Shown here piece by piece: positions 27,833 to 36,055 of a stretch of 64,000 nucleotides of DNA. The notes under the pieces are model-generated. The model had not been told where the DNA came from. It worked only from the letters and a program-made list of their open reading frames with translations, and did not search any database. The DNA is from Caloramator fervidus (GTDB lineage Bacteria; Bacillota; Clostridia; Clostridiales; Caloramatoraceae), in the NCBI RefSeq assembly GCF_900108045.1, contig NZ_FNUK01000004.1:29628-93627 (forward strand), written 5' to 3'. How positions within the stretch are numbered: position 1 is the stretch's first letter; each line of letters opens with the position of its first letter. The translations under genes were made by a program, and so were the position numbers.

Positions 27833-28513
27833 TTATTCTTTATATTTTGGAATGATTCCTATTACAGGAAGCTCTAATACTTTTTCCACATCATTTTCCG
27901 TTTTTATAGTGTTATCCATATATTCTAACATAAATACTAAGCCTAAAGATACCATAACACCAATAACAAAGGCTATAGCAATATTTAGCAACTTCTTGGG
28001 TTTTACAGGTTTTTCAGGTAAAACTGCATAATCCATAACCTGTATTGTATTAGTTGGATATATTCTTTTAGATTCTTCTAAAAATATATCCGTAAGCTTA
28101 TTTGCTGTAAGCATAGCCTCATGAGGATCTTTACTTTGAAACTTTATATCCATTATTTGAGTATCCGGCTGAGGCGTTACGCTAAGTTTGTCCAAAAACT
28201 TTTCATAATCTATATTCATATTTAAATCCTTTATTGTCTTTTCTACAACCGTCCTCGACTTTGCAATTCCTGCATAAGTTTTTACAAGCTTTTGATACAT
28301 CATAATATCGTTATAGTCTATCCTTTTTTCAGTGTTTTGCTCTTCTTTTCCAATGATAACTGTAACTTTCGCTTCATATACAGGTTTTAAAACAAAAAAG
28401 CTTAAAATTATACTAAAAATTACAAAAAATAATATTGTTCCAAATATTAGTTTAGCCCTTTTTCGAAGCACATTAAATAATTCATGAAGATCTAAAGTAA
28501 CTTCTTGCTCCAT
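27833..28513 (-). CDS. Chain-length determinant Wzz/CpsC-like
   Basis: 226 residues. Two membrane segments (about 22-42 and 175-197) bracket an extracellular domain; the segment FLEESKRIYPTNTIQVMDYA and the PxxPxKPKK motif before the second helix are typical. It activates the CpsD kinase and sets polymer length. ATG at 28513 follows AAAGGAGG. It is the first gene behind the strong promoter at 28544-28572 and so the probable head of the module B operon. Confidence 0.93.
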   Translation of the reverse strand: MEQEVTLDLHELFNVLRKRAKLIFGTILFFVIFSIILSFFVLKPVYEAKVTVIIGKEEQNTEKRIDYNDIMMYQKLVKTYAGIAKSRTVVEKTIKDLNMNIDYEKFLDKLSVTPQPDTQIMDIKFQSKDPHEAMLTANKLTDIFLEESKRIYPTNTIQVMDYAVLPEKPVKPKKLLNIAIAFVIGVMVSLGLVFMLEYMDNTIKTENDVEKVLELPVIGIIPKYKE

Positions 28514-28543
28514 TTTATTTCCTCCTTTTTACATTCAACGTTT

Positions 28544-28572
28544 ATTATATAACAAAAATTTAAAAATTTCAA
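28544..28572 (-). promoter_or_regulatory. Strong SigA promoter of the module B polysaccharide operon
   Basis: On the minus strand TTGAAA (28567-28572), exactly 17 bases, TATAAT (28544-28549). It lies in the gap between the TPR gene stop and the cpsC-like start, about 30 bases before the coding region. Confidence 0.8.
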
Positions 28573-28599
28573 AACAAAATTTTTTCTTTTTTTTACTTT

Positions 28600-29664
28600 T
28601 TACGACAATCTTCTAATCCATTCTTTACAAACTTCATCATCAGGTTTTTTATCTAAAGCTAACTTAAAGTATTTTTTTGCATTTTCAAAATCATTAAGGT
28701 TAAAATAACAAACACCTATATTAGAAAGAATGCTAACTTCCGAGGGCTTAAACTTTAAGGCTTTTTTAAAATATTCTATTGCTTTTTCAAAATACCCTAA
28801 AAATGCAAGATTAAGTCCTATTTCATTATCAACCTCTGGAGTTTCAAGGATATTTAAAAGCTCATTAAGATACAAAAGTGCCTTTTGATAATTTCCTATT
28901 TCTCTGTAAGCTACGGCTATATAATATTTTGCATCTAAATTTTGAGGATTTGACTCAATATAAGGAATAAGTATTTTTAAAGCTTCCTTAGGATATCCTT
29001 CCTTTAATAAAGATACAGCTTTATCATAATTTTCAACAGCTTCTATTTTTTTAAGATATTCCTCAGCTTTCTGTCTATATTTTTCACTACTCAAACAATA
29101 TCTTAAGTGGTATTTTGCAAGATCAATGTCTTTATCAAGATAATATTCAGCAATATAAAAGTTGGCAGGTTCATATTCTGGATACTGTTTTAAAAGATTT
29201 TTAAGGCTTTCTATTATTTCAGCTTCTAAAAAGCTTAAATTTGTCTTTTGATAATAATCCATAAGAAGATATATTCTATTCATTTGAAATTCCTTTTTAG
29301 GATTTAGCTTTATTAAGGCACTTGTATAAATTATAGCTTTTTTAATATCTTTATTTTTGTTTTCTTCTATTTGAAATATTATATAGCTCTCTATATTAGG
29401 AATTTTTTTGAGAATGTTAATATAATTTTCTAAATAAGGGAAACTACTGTCCGCACCTAAAACAAATATCATACCATTTATTATGCTTTGTGCAGTAAAA
29501 TCTTTATTTTCTTTAGCAACGTTTATTAGTTCCTTAAAATCTACAGGATAATCTCCTTTAGGAAGGTTTATTACTACGTTATTTAAAGATATTACAAGAG
29601 GTTTTTCAAGTTCTACAAATATAAAGTTTTGAACCTCCTTTTTAAAGTGTTCTTTATAATCCAT
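28600..29664 (-). CDS. Tetratricopeptide repeat protein of unknown role
   Basis: 354 residues, no signal peptide, so probably cytoplasmic. The C-terminal two thirds (about 210-354) hold at least four TPR units, for example YDKAVSLLKEGYPKEALKIL, GNYQKALLYLNELLNI, GYFEKAIEYFKKALKFKPSE and NDFENAKKYFKLALDKKPDD. The N-terminal 200 residues are helical with weaker repeats. TPR proteins scaffold other proteins; the partner is unknown. It is 11 bases downstream of the LCP gene, so they are co-transcribed, and upstream of the module B promoter. Confidence 0.8.
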   Translation of the reverse strand: MDYKEHFKKEVQNFIFVELEKPLVISLNNVVINLPKGDYPVDFKELINVAKENKDFTAQSIINGMIFVLGADSSFPYLENYINILKKIPNIESYIIFQIEENKNKDIKKAIIYTSALIKLNPKKEFQMNRIYLLMDYYQKTNLSFLEAEIIESLKNLLKQYPEYEPANFYIAEYYLDKDIDLAKYHLRYCLSSEKYRQKAEEYLKKIEAVENYDKAVSLLKEGYPKEALKILIPYIESNPQNLDAKYYIAVAYREIGNYQKALLYLNELLNILETPEVDNEIGLNLAFLGYFEKAIEYFKKALKFKPSEVSILSNIGVCYFNLNDFENAKKYFKLALDKKPDDEVCKEWIRRLS

Positions 29665-29675
29665 ACTTCCACCTC

Positions 29676-30590
29676 TTATTTTAGAAATTCATGTATTGCA
29701 TTTTTGTTTTTTTCAATATCCGGAACTAAAACTGCCATACCATATATTTTTTGACTTTTATATGAATTATCAATAGGAATCCTTAATTGTTCAATTTGAT
29801 ATTCATCTAAATTAGAAAACATTGTAACCAAATTTATAATCTGACTTCTTGATAAATTTGTCTCTATGTATGGAAGCATGTTATTTATAAGTCCGATTTT
29901 CTTTGGAATACTTTGATTCTTAACTTTGTTGAAAACTTCTGTTAATACTCTTCTTTGTCTTTCAGTTCTTTCATAGTCTCCATGTCCAACATATCTTATC
30001 CTTGAATAACCTAATGCTTGTCTTCCATTTAAAGTTTGAAGCCCAGCAGTTTTTACCTCCCTATATTCTCCTCCAAACAATTTTGCAGTTTCTTTCATAT
30101 ATGAATTAATATACTTTATTTCATCCTCTTTAACATTAATTTCAACCCCACCAACTTGATCTATTATCTTTTCAAAACCATAAAAATTTACAGTCGCATA
30201 ATCTGTTATGTTTAAATCAAAATTTTCATTTATTGTTTTTAATGCAAGCTCTGGCCCTCCAAAAGCATATGCTGCATTTATCCTATTTTCTCCCTTTCCG
30301 GGTATTTTAATATACATATCCCTCATTAATGATATTAACTTAACTTTTTTATTTTGAGGATTAATAGAAACTATGATTATTGTATCGGATCTTGATGGAG
30401 CATTTAAATCCCTTGCATCTATTCCAAATAATATAACATTTATGGTTTTAGTGTTAATATTTTGATTTGGTTTTTGAATATTGACCCGCTCTTTAGGTTT
30501 AATTTTATTCAACATATTGTTAACATAAAACATAAATCCTCCTAAAATTAAAACCAAAACGGCAATCGATATAGCTAAAAATTTTTTCAC
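29676..30590 (-). CDS. LytR-CpsA-Psr family glycopolymer ligase
   Basis: 304 residues: a short cytoplasmic N-terminus, one membrane helix (about 5-25) and an extracellular LCP domain (about 50-230). LCP proteins attach teichoic acids or capsule from undecaprenyl lipid to peptidoglycan. Visible: FGIDARDLNAPSRSDTIIIV, LISLMRDMYIKIPG, INAAYAFGGPELALKTI, LNGRQALGYSRIRY and DYERTERQRRVL, including the arginines and aspartates that bind the pyrophosphate lipid. GTG at 30590 follows GGGAGGG. An insertion sequence ends 28 bases upstream, so the native promoter is probably displaced. Confidence 0.92.
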   Translation of the reverse strand: MKKFLAISIAVLVLILGGFMFYVNNMLNKIKPKERVNIQKPNQNINTKTINVILFGIDARDLNAPSRSDTIIIVSINPQNKKVKLISLMRDMYIKIPGKGENRINAAYAFGGPELALKTINENFDLNITDYATVNFYGFEKIIDQVGGVEINVKEDEIKYINSYMKETAKLFGGEYREVKTAGLQTLNGRQALGYSRIRYVGHGDYERTERQRRVLTEVFNKVKNQSIPKKIGLINNMLPYIETNLSRSQIINLVTMFSNLDEYQIEQLRIPIDNSYKSQKIYGMAVLVPDIEKNKNAIHEFLK

Positions 30591-30618
30591 TTTTAACCCT
30601 CCCTTTTTAATTAAGCCT

Positions 30619-30629
30619 TGAGCATAATT
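30619..30629 (+). repeat. Left terminal inverted repeat candidate of the insertion sequence
   Basis: TGAGCATAATT, matching the complement of 32185-32195. A 9-base direct repeat AAGCCTTGA (30613-30621 and 30633-30641) overlaps this end and could be a transposase site. Confidence 0.55.
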
Positions 30630-30656
30630 TTAAAGCCTTGAAATTATTAATCTGCT

Positions 30657-32027
30657 ATGGCTAAATCTTTTTTATCACTCACAAATATATTTCATAAGAT
30701 TTCCACCATTTTTATCGAATTATATTTATATAATCCCATTCAATCTAACAACAAAATGGAAGAAATCTCTATGTATCAACGTCAAGAAATTTTTAACATT
30801 ATTGAATTTTTTACTTCTCAAAAACTTATTAATTTTTATACAACCCTCTTTGAAAATCTTGATTTATCTCCATTACCAGATAAGGTCCCCTCTAAATACG
30901 GCCCTACTGGGTTTTCTCGTAATGCTCTTTTCAGAGCCTTTATTGTCATGAAATGTGAAAAATTTGCTCAAGTTACTGAACTTAAAGATTTCTTAGAAAA
31001 TAATTTAATCATTGCTAAACTGTGTGGGTTCGATATCCTTAAGCCTTTACCTTCTTACTCAGTTTTTCAAAGATTCATTAAAAATTTGTCTAACTCTTAT
31101 CTTAAAGAAATCATGAAAAATCAAGTTAATATTCTTAAAGAGTTAGGTTTTATTGATAACAAATTTATTTCTGTTGATGCTACTCCCGTTAAGGCTAATA
31201 CTAAATTTAATAATCCTAAGTCCTTTTCAAAAAACAAATTTTCTAAAAATAATCCTCCTTCTTCTGATAAAGATTGTAAGTTAGGAGTTCATACTGCCAA
31301 TAACTCCATCAATGTTAAAGCTTCTGAGGATAAGCCTAATAACTCAAAGAAAAAATATGAATTCTACTGGGGTTACAAAAATCATGTTAGTGATGCTATA
31401 TCTAATCTTATAGAAATCCTTGCTACCACAAATGAGTGGTTTTCTCTTGAAGGCAGTTACATTATTGCTGATAAAGGCTATGATTCAAAACAAAATCATG
31501 ATTTCATTCGTAATACCCTTAAAGGTCATGCCTTCATCCCCTTAAATAAGCGTGGCACTAAGAAAAAGAACTTAACATCAACTGGTAATGTCATTTGTGA
31601 TGCTGGTTTAGTAATGCATAAAGATGGTAAACAATATTTTGATTCATATATCAAGCAAAAGTTTTGCTGTCCTTTTAGAACTTCTAAAGATGACTCTTTA
31701 TGCCCATGTAACCATAAAAAATACTTTAATGGTAAGAAAAACAGAAGTTGTGTAAAATATATAACTATTAGCACTGATTATAGGTCCTCTATAAATCGTG
31801 ATTCTATATTTTTTAAAAAAATATATAGTCTAAGAACTGAATCCGAAAGATACAATTCTAGATGGAAAAATCTCAATACAGAACAAGCTTATGTTAGAAA
31901 TATTAACTCTGTTACTAATTTGAATACAATCGGTCACATTTGCCTCTTAACTGTTGCAATTGCTGCCATAAAATCTGGCTGCGTTGATAAATACAAATCC
32001 CTATCGGGATTTAGAAGAACAGCCTAA
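30657..32027 (+). CDS. IS transposase, DDE superfamily
   Basis: 456 residues if ATG 30657 is used; ATG at 30771, seven bases after GGAAGA, is a better-supported start and gives 418 residues. The N-terminal part resembles the DUF772-type transposase domain. The catalytic triad is likely D in ISVDATPVKAN, D in IIADKGYDSK and E in RTESERYNSRW. A cluster of cysteines (CCPF, CPCNHKK) between the second and third residues may bind metal. It appears intact, with no frameshift. The IS4/IS5-like superfamily assignment is by motif; the exact family is not certain. It is unrelated by eye to the transposase at 63781. Confidence 0.88.
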   Translation: MAKSFLSLTNIFHKISTIFIELYLYNPIQSNNKMEEISMYQRQEIFNIIEFFTSQKLINFYTTLFENLDLSPLPDKVPSKYGPTGFSRNALFRAFIVMKCEKFAQVTELKDFLENNLIIAKLCGFDILKPLPSYSVFQRFIKNLSNSYLKEIMKNQVNILKELGFIDNKFISVDATPVKANTKFNNPKSFSKNKFSKNNPPSSDKDCKLGVHTANNSINVKASEDKPNNSKKKYEFYWGYKNHVSDAISNLIEILATTNEWFSLEGSYIIADKGYDSKQNHDFIRNTLKGHAFIPLNKRGTKKKNLTSTGNVICDAGLVMHKDGKQYFDSYIKQKFCCPFRTSKDDSLCPCNHKKYFNGKKNRSCVKYITISTDYRSSINRDSIFFKKIYSLRTESERYNSRWKNLNTEQAYVRNINSVTNLNTIGHICLLTVAIAAIKSGCVDKYKSLSGFRRTA

Positions 32028-32067
32028 ATAAATTATATTAAATTTTTTGAACATCAATTTTACCAAG

Positions 32068-32090
32068 GGAGTAGTCTACCCTTTTTTTGC
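32068..32090 (+). terminator. Terminator after the IS transposase
   Basis: An imperfect hairpin with AAGGG pairing CCCTT around a TAGTCTA centre, followed by a T run. It lies 40 bases after the transposase stop, inside the element. Confidence 0.6.
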
Positions 32091-32184
32091 TTTTTTGGTG
32101 TTAATTTAAGTTTAATTTAAAATAATTGAGCTTCACTTCATAAAAGTTAGAACAATTTAACATAAATAATTTTGTTTTTTAATC

Positions 32185-32195
32185 AATTATGCTCA
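32185..32195 (-). repeat. Right terminal inverted repeat candidate of the insertion sequence
   Basis: AATTATGCTCA, the exact complement of 30619-30629. Confidence 0.55.
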
Positions 32196-32230
32196 TCTCT
32201 AATTATTTTATCCTACCTACAAAAAAATTC

Positions 32231-32257
32231 AAGAGGAGACTTTTCAAGCCTCCTCTT
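32231..32257 (-). terminator. Rho-independent terminator of the bL25 gene
   Basis: An 8-bp perfect stem (32231-32238 with 32250-32257), loop of 11, followed on the minus strand by GAATTTTTTT. The stem overlaps the stop codon. Confidence 0.8.
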
Positions 32258-32813
32258 TATCTTCTTCGACTATTTGATTAGCCTTTACAATCGTTGCAAT
32301 TAATGCATTAGGCGGAGCAATAACTGATATTTCCTCGGCAATTTCAAGATCTGATACTGTAATTTTGTCTTTGTTAATTTTTGTAATATCTGCAACTATA
32401 AATTTAGGTACTTTATCTGCGCTGCATTCTACCTCAACTTCATCTTGAATCTTTTGAACTACTGCATTCATGCCCTTTAAGTATTCTTCTCCCTTGATTA
32501 CTACTGGAACTTTTGCATGGATTTTTTCCTTATCATCCACCTTATATAAATCTAAATGAATTATTTTTTTTGTCAAAGGATCCTTTTGAACTTCTTTTAT
32601 GATAGCCTTATAAGTTTTCCCATCAACATCAACATCTAAAATTCCATGTTCTCCATTTTTTCTTAAAACGTTAAAAACCTCAAGTTCGGCAAATTCAACC
32701 AACATATTTTTCAAGTTTTTTCCATAAATATTTCCTGGAATTTTACCATTTCTTCTTAGCTTATTATTATCTCCCTTTGTATTGTGATTTCTTAACTCTC
32801 CGTGTAGAATCAT
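32244..32813 (-). CDS. rplY: Ribosomal protein bL25 / general stress protein Ctc
   Basis: 189 residues, the long Ctc-type with an N-terminal 5S rRNA-binding domain (about 1-95) and a C-terminal beta domain (about 96-180). Visible: RRNGKIPGNIYGK near 20-33, KEVQKDPLTKKIIHLDLYKV near 73 and PVVIKGE...GMNAVVQK in the second domain. The acidic C-terminus (EEDKEEA) is usual. ATG at 32813 follows GGGAGGG. Monocistronic, with its own terminator; divergent from the decarboxylase. Confidence 0.93.
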   Translation of the reverse strand: MILHGELRNHNTKGDNNKLRRNGKIPGNIYGKNLKNMLVEFAELEVFNVLRKNGEHGILDVDVDGKTYKAIIKEVQKDPLTKKIIHLDLYKVDDKEKIHAKVPVVIKGEEYLKGMNAVVQKIQDEVEVECSADKVPKFIVADITKINKDKITVSDLEIAEEISVIAPPNALIATIVKANQIVEEDKEEA

Positions 32814-32917
32814 AAAATCCCTCCCTAAAGTTTTATCCTTTAAGCAGTATTTCCATTTTTTGATACGTTATTCCTTAATAAAATAAAAAAAATAACATAA
32901 ACTTAATATAAAAATGA

Positions 32918-32946
32918 TTGAATTTGCAATTTAATTGAACTATAAT
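32918..32946 (+). promoter_or_regulatory. SigA promoter of the amino-acid decarboxylase gene
   Basis: TTGAAT (32918-32923), 17 bases, TATAAT (32941-32946), ending 42 bases before the TTG start. Confidence 0.75.
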
Positions 32947-32988
32947 ATAACTCGTTTAAAAAATTGATGAAAGAGGGTGCATATCACA

Positions 32989-34452
32989 TTGTATAAGATG
33001 GATCAAACTCAAACACCAATTTTCGACGCTTTAATGGAATACCATAATAGAGATACTGTTCCCTTCCACGTTCCCGGGCACAAAAGGGGAGACGGAATGG
33101 ACAACAAATTTAAAGAATTTGTAGGTTCAAACATTTTATCCATCGACGTTACTGTATTTAAACTAGTAGATAGCCTTCATCATCCAACTGGACCTATTAA
33201 AAAAGCTATGCAACTTGCCGCAGACGCTTATGGCTCAGACATGGCTTTTATATCAATCCATGGAACTTCTGGAGCCATTCAAGCCATGGTAATGAGCGTA
33301 GTGGGAGAAGGCGAAAAAATTATAATCCCAAGAAACGTTCATAAATCAGTTACAGCAGGTATTATTCTAAGCGGTGCAGTTCCTGTTTACATGCAACCAG
33401 AAATTGATAAAAATATAGGAATTGCCCATGGGGTTACTCCTGAAACAGTTGAAAAAACTATAAAAATGCATCCTGATGCAAAGGCAGTTTTAATAATAAA
33501 TCCTACTTATTATGGTGTTGCAACAGACATTAAAAAAATCGCTGAGATTGTCCACTCTTATGATAAGATTTTAATAGTTGACGAAGCTCACGGTCCGCAT
33601 TTAGGATTTAACGACAAACTCCCTATATCAGCTATACAGGCTGGAGCTGACATGTGTGCCCAAAGCACCCATAAAATTATTGGAGCTATGACGCAATGCT
33701 CCTTCTTACAGGTTAGAGCTGGAAGGGTTGATATAAATAGAGTTCAACAGGTTATGAACCTTTTACAAACTACAAGCCCATCATACCCACTTATGGCTTC
33801 ACTAGATGTTGCAAGAATGCAAATAGCTACAAAGGGTAAAGAACTTTTAGATAAAGCTATAGAACTTGCAGAATACGCAAGGGAAGAAATAAATAAAATA
33901 CCAGGTTTATATTGCTTTGGAAAAGATATACTTGGTAAACCTGGAGTTTATGCCCTTGATCCTACAAAGATTACAGTTACAGTAAGAGGTCTTGGACTTA
34001 CAGGATATGAGGTTGACCAGATATTAGCCGATGAATATCACATTCAAATGGAGCTTAGCGATCTTTATAATATACTTGCAGTTGGCTCCTTTGGAGATAC
34101 AAAGGAAAAGATGGATAAATTTATAAACGCTTTAAAGGAAATTAGCCAAAGATACTATGGAACAAGAGAGGTTAAAGGAGAAGTTTTAGATATCCCTGCA
34201 ATTCCAAAACAAGTTTTAACTCCAAGACAAGCATTTAATTCTAAAAAATGGTCTTTACCTTTAAAAGAAAGTGTTGGAAAAGTTTCTGGAGAATTCCTCC
34301 TTGCATATCCACCAGGAATTCCAATTGTCTGCCCTGGTGAGGTAATAACTCAAGAAATAGTTGACTATGTTCAAGCTCTAAAGGATGCTAACCTATATGT
34401 TCAAGGAACAGAAGACCCAGATGTAAACTTTATAAAAGTTGTTGATATTTAA
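32989..34452 (+). CDS. speA: Orn/Lys/Arg decarboxylase, probably arginine decarboxylase
   Basis: About 487 residues, the size of the Firmicute PLP-dependent SpeA with an aminotransferase-like fold. Visible: PFHVPGHKRGDG, HGTSGAIQAMVMS (PLP phosphate loop), VDEAHGPHLGF (PLP-binding D), and AQSTHKIIGAMTQCS with the Schiff-base lysine. Start choice: GTG 32977, TTG 32989 and ATG 32998 are in frame; AGAGGG at 32972-32977 has proper spacing only to the TTG. Substrate (arginine, lysine or ornithine) cannot be fixed by eye; arginine is favoured by similarity in length to B. subtilis SpeA. Agmatine would enter polyamine synthesis. Monocistronic. Confidence 0.88.
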   Translation: MYKMDQTQTPIFDALMEYHNRDTVPFHVPGHKRGDGMDNKFKEFVGSNILSIDVTVFKLVDSLHHPTGPIKKAMQLAADAYGSDMAFISIHGTSGAIQAMVMSVVGEGEKIIIPRNVHKSVTAGIILSGAVPVYMQPEIDKNIGIAHGVTPETVEKTIKMHPDAKAVLIINPTYYGVATDIKKIAEIVHSYDKILIVDEAHGPHLGFNDKLPISAIQAGADMCAQSTHKIIGAMTQCSFLQVRAGRVDINRVQQVMNLLQTTSPSYPLMASLDVARMQIATKGKELLDKAIELAEYAREEINKIPGLYCFGKDILGKPGVYALDPTKITVTVRGLGLTGYEVDQILADEYHIQMELSDLYNILAVGSFGDTKEKMDKFINALKEISQRYYGTREVKGEVLDIPAIPKQVLTPRQAFNSKKWSLPLKESVGKVSGEFLLAYPPGIPIVCPGEVITQEIVDYVQALKDANLYVQGTEDPDVNFIKVVDI

Positions 34453-34478
34453 TAAGGCTGCACAAAAGCAGCCTTATT
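34451..34478. terminator. Bidirectional terminator between convergent genes
   Basis: A perfect 11-bp stem (34451-34461 with 34468-34478), loop of six, covering the stop codons of both the decarboxylase and the minus-strand gene at 34474. Confidence 0.8.
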
Positions 34479-35292
34479 CTCTTATTAGTTTCAATTTATT
34501 ATTTATATTTATATTTTCCTGAAGCTTTAAATATTCAATATATCTTTCATCATCCATGTCAAGTATTTTATCATATATTACTAATATGTTTTTTAGCCTA
34601 TCTACTATCATTTCAAGCCTTGCAAATCTTAAAGACATTCCATTTAATCTGTTAGATATTCTTTTTTTATTTTTGCTTGAAAACTCCTTTAAAGAATCAT
34701 ATAACATCCTTGCTTTATTTATTTCCTTTACCCTCTTAAAATTAATAAGAAGAACATTTCTATAAACCTTTAAAAGTTCATCAATTATATTAGAATTAAT
34801 AACATCACAGTTTCTATATTTCTCAACAAAACATAAATATTCTTCAATAGCTTTATTATTTTCCCTTTTTATATCAGGAAGCTTTTTTAAAAGATCTATA
34901 ACTTTATCAATTCCTTTTATATTAGAACCTGAAGTATTTAAAACATCAATCGCATCGTTGTAATTTAAAATCTCCTTTTTAATTTCCTTTTCAGAAGCTA
35001 TAGCGCTTTTTAGCCTATTTATACTTTCATCCTCTAATAAAATATCTAAGTAGTAATAAATTCTTAAAACCTCCCTTTGAATTTTTTTATCTTTAACTAA
35101 AAAACCATCATTTGTAATTACTAAAATGCCTGTAGTTGTTTTTTCAAAAAAAGATGGCTTAAAGTACTCCAAAACTCTATAAATATTTTTTTCAAATTCA
35201 ATAGGCATAGATATTTTTATTGTTTCTTTGGCTCTTTTATATTTTTCTGCTATGTTTTTATATCTTCCAAGATCTTTTGTATAAACCCCCAT
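34474..35292 (-). CDS. Unknown helical protein next to mgtC
   Basis: 272 residues, no signal peptide or membrane segment, rich in Lys, Glu, Ile and Leu with long predicted helices and likely coiled coil in the second half (about 90-270). I do not recognise the family. The N-terminal 30-80 region has an odd non-helical stretch, FEKTTTGILVITNDGFLV. ATG at 35292 follows GGAGGG by five bases and is preferred over the GTG at 35298. It lies 13 bases downstream of the mgtC-like gene and is co-transcribed, so it may serve the same membrane protein. Confidence 0.7.
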   Translation of the reverse strand: MGVYTKDLGRYKNIAEKYKRAKETIKISMPIEFEKNIYRVLEYFKPSFFEKTTTGILVITNDGFLVKDKKIQREVLRIYYYLDILLEDESINRLKSAIASEKEIKKEILNYNDAIDVLNTSGSNIKGIDKVIDLLKKLPDIKRENNKAIEEYLCFVEKYRNCDVINSNIIDELLKVYRNVLLINFKRVKEINKARMLYDSLKEFSSKNKKRISNRLNGMSLRFARLEMIVDRLKNILVIYDKILDMDDERYIEYLKLQENININNKLKLIRE

Positions 35293-35305
35293 AGGCACCC
35301 TCCAT

Positions 35306-35956
35306 TTATATTACTTTTACTTCCTTTATATTTTTTATTTTAACTAAAACTTCTACTATTTTGTTAATACATATATAATTTGGTGTTTTTAAATTTAAAA
35401 AAACTACCGCCTCATCATCTTCTCCCCCTGAAATTTCAATTCCAATTATATTAATATTAAGCTTTTCAAGCTCTTTGCCTATGTTGCCTATAACTCCAGG
35501 AACATTTTCTGCTAAAATTTGAAGATTATAATATCTATCTTCCTTTGAAATCCTCTGTTCTATAACCTTTAGCCCCCTTAAGGATAAAAATACAAATAAA
35601 GTGGTAATAAAGGCTTCAAAGTAAAGCCCACAACCAACAGCAAGACCAATACAAGCAACAGTCCATAAACTTGCAGCAGTCGTAAGTCCCTTTACATTAA
35701 CCCCTTCTTTAAGAATAGTTCCTGCCCCTAAAAATCCAATGCCACTTATTACCTGTGATCCAAGCCTAAAAGGATCTATGGAAGCATTTTTTAAGTTAAC
35801 ATAATCTAAAGAAATTATCTGAACCAAAGTTGAACCTATTGCAACCAAAACATGGGTCCTAAGGCCTGCAGGCCTGTTTTTATGTTCCCTCTCATATCCA
35901 ACTATTCCTCCAAGTATAAAGGCTAAAAAAAGCTTTAAAAGGGTTTCTAAATACAT
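35306..35956 (-). CDS. MgtC/SapB family membrane protein
   Basis: 216 residues: about five N-terminal membrane segments (about 1-140) with GGIVGYEREHKNRPAGLRTH and the GIGFLGAGTILKEG motif, then a cytoplasmic ACT-like C-terminal domain. In pathogens MgtC inhibits F-type ATPase and helps survival at low magnesium; the role in free-living anaerobes is unclear. ATG at 35956 follows GAGGTG. A TATAAT lies in the upstream gap behind the iorB terminator, with a poor -35. Confidence 0.9.
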   Translation of the reverse strand: MYLETLLKLFLAFILGGIVGYEREHKNRPAGLRTHVLVAIGSTLVQIISLDYVNLKNASIDPFRLGSQVISGIGFLGAGTILKEGVNVKGLTTAASLWTVACIGLAVGCGLYFEAFITTLFVFLSLRGLKVIEQRISKEDRYYNLQILAENVPGVIGNIGKELEKLNINIIGIEISGGEDDEAVVFLNLKTPNYICINKIVEVLVKIKNIKEVKVI

Positions 35957-36036
35957 TGAATCACCTCAAAAAATTAACTTACTTTTAATTTATGCATCTA
36001 TACTGTAATTATACAACTTGTCCAAAAAAGTAAAAA

Positions 36037-36055
36037 GGGCAGTTTTAAACTGCCC
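36037..36055 (-). terminator. Terminator after iorB
   Basis: Near-perfect stem (GGGCAGTT class, 36037-36055) followed on the minus strand by TTTTTACTTTTTT. The stem contains the iorB stop codon. Confidence 0.85.

Larger units (their letters stand above)
30619..32195 (+). mobile_element. Insertion sequence with DDE transposase
   Basis: A single transposase gene flanked by an 11-bp perfect inverted repeat (TGAGCATAATT at 30619-30629 and its complement at 32185-32195). TAATTA occurs just outside both ends and might be a target duplication, but the flanks are AT-rich. Size about 1.58 kb. It lies between the bL25 terminator and the LCP gene, in the opposite orientation to both. The exact ends are provisional. 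Confidence 0.7.
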
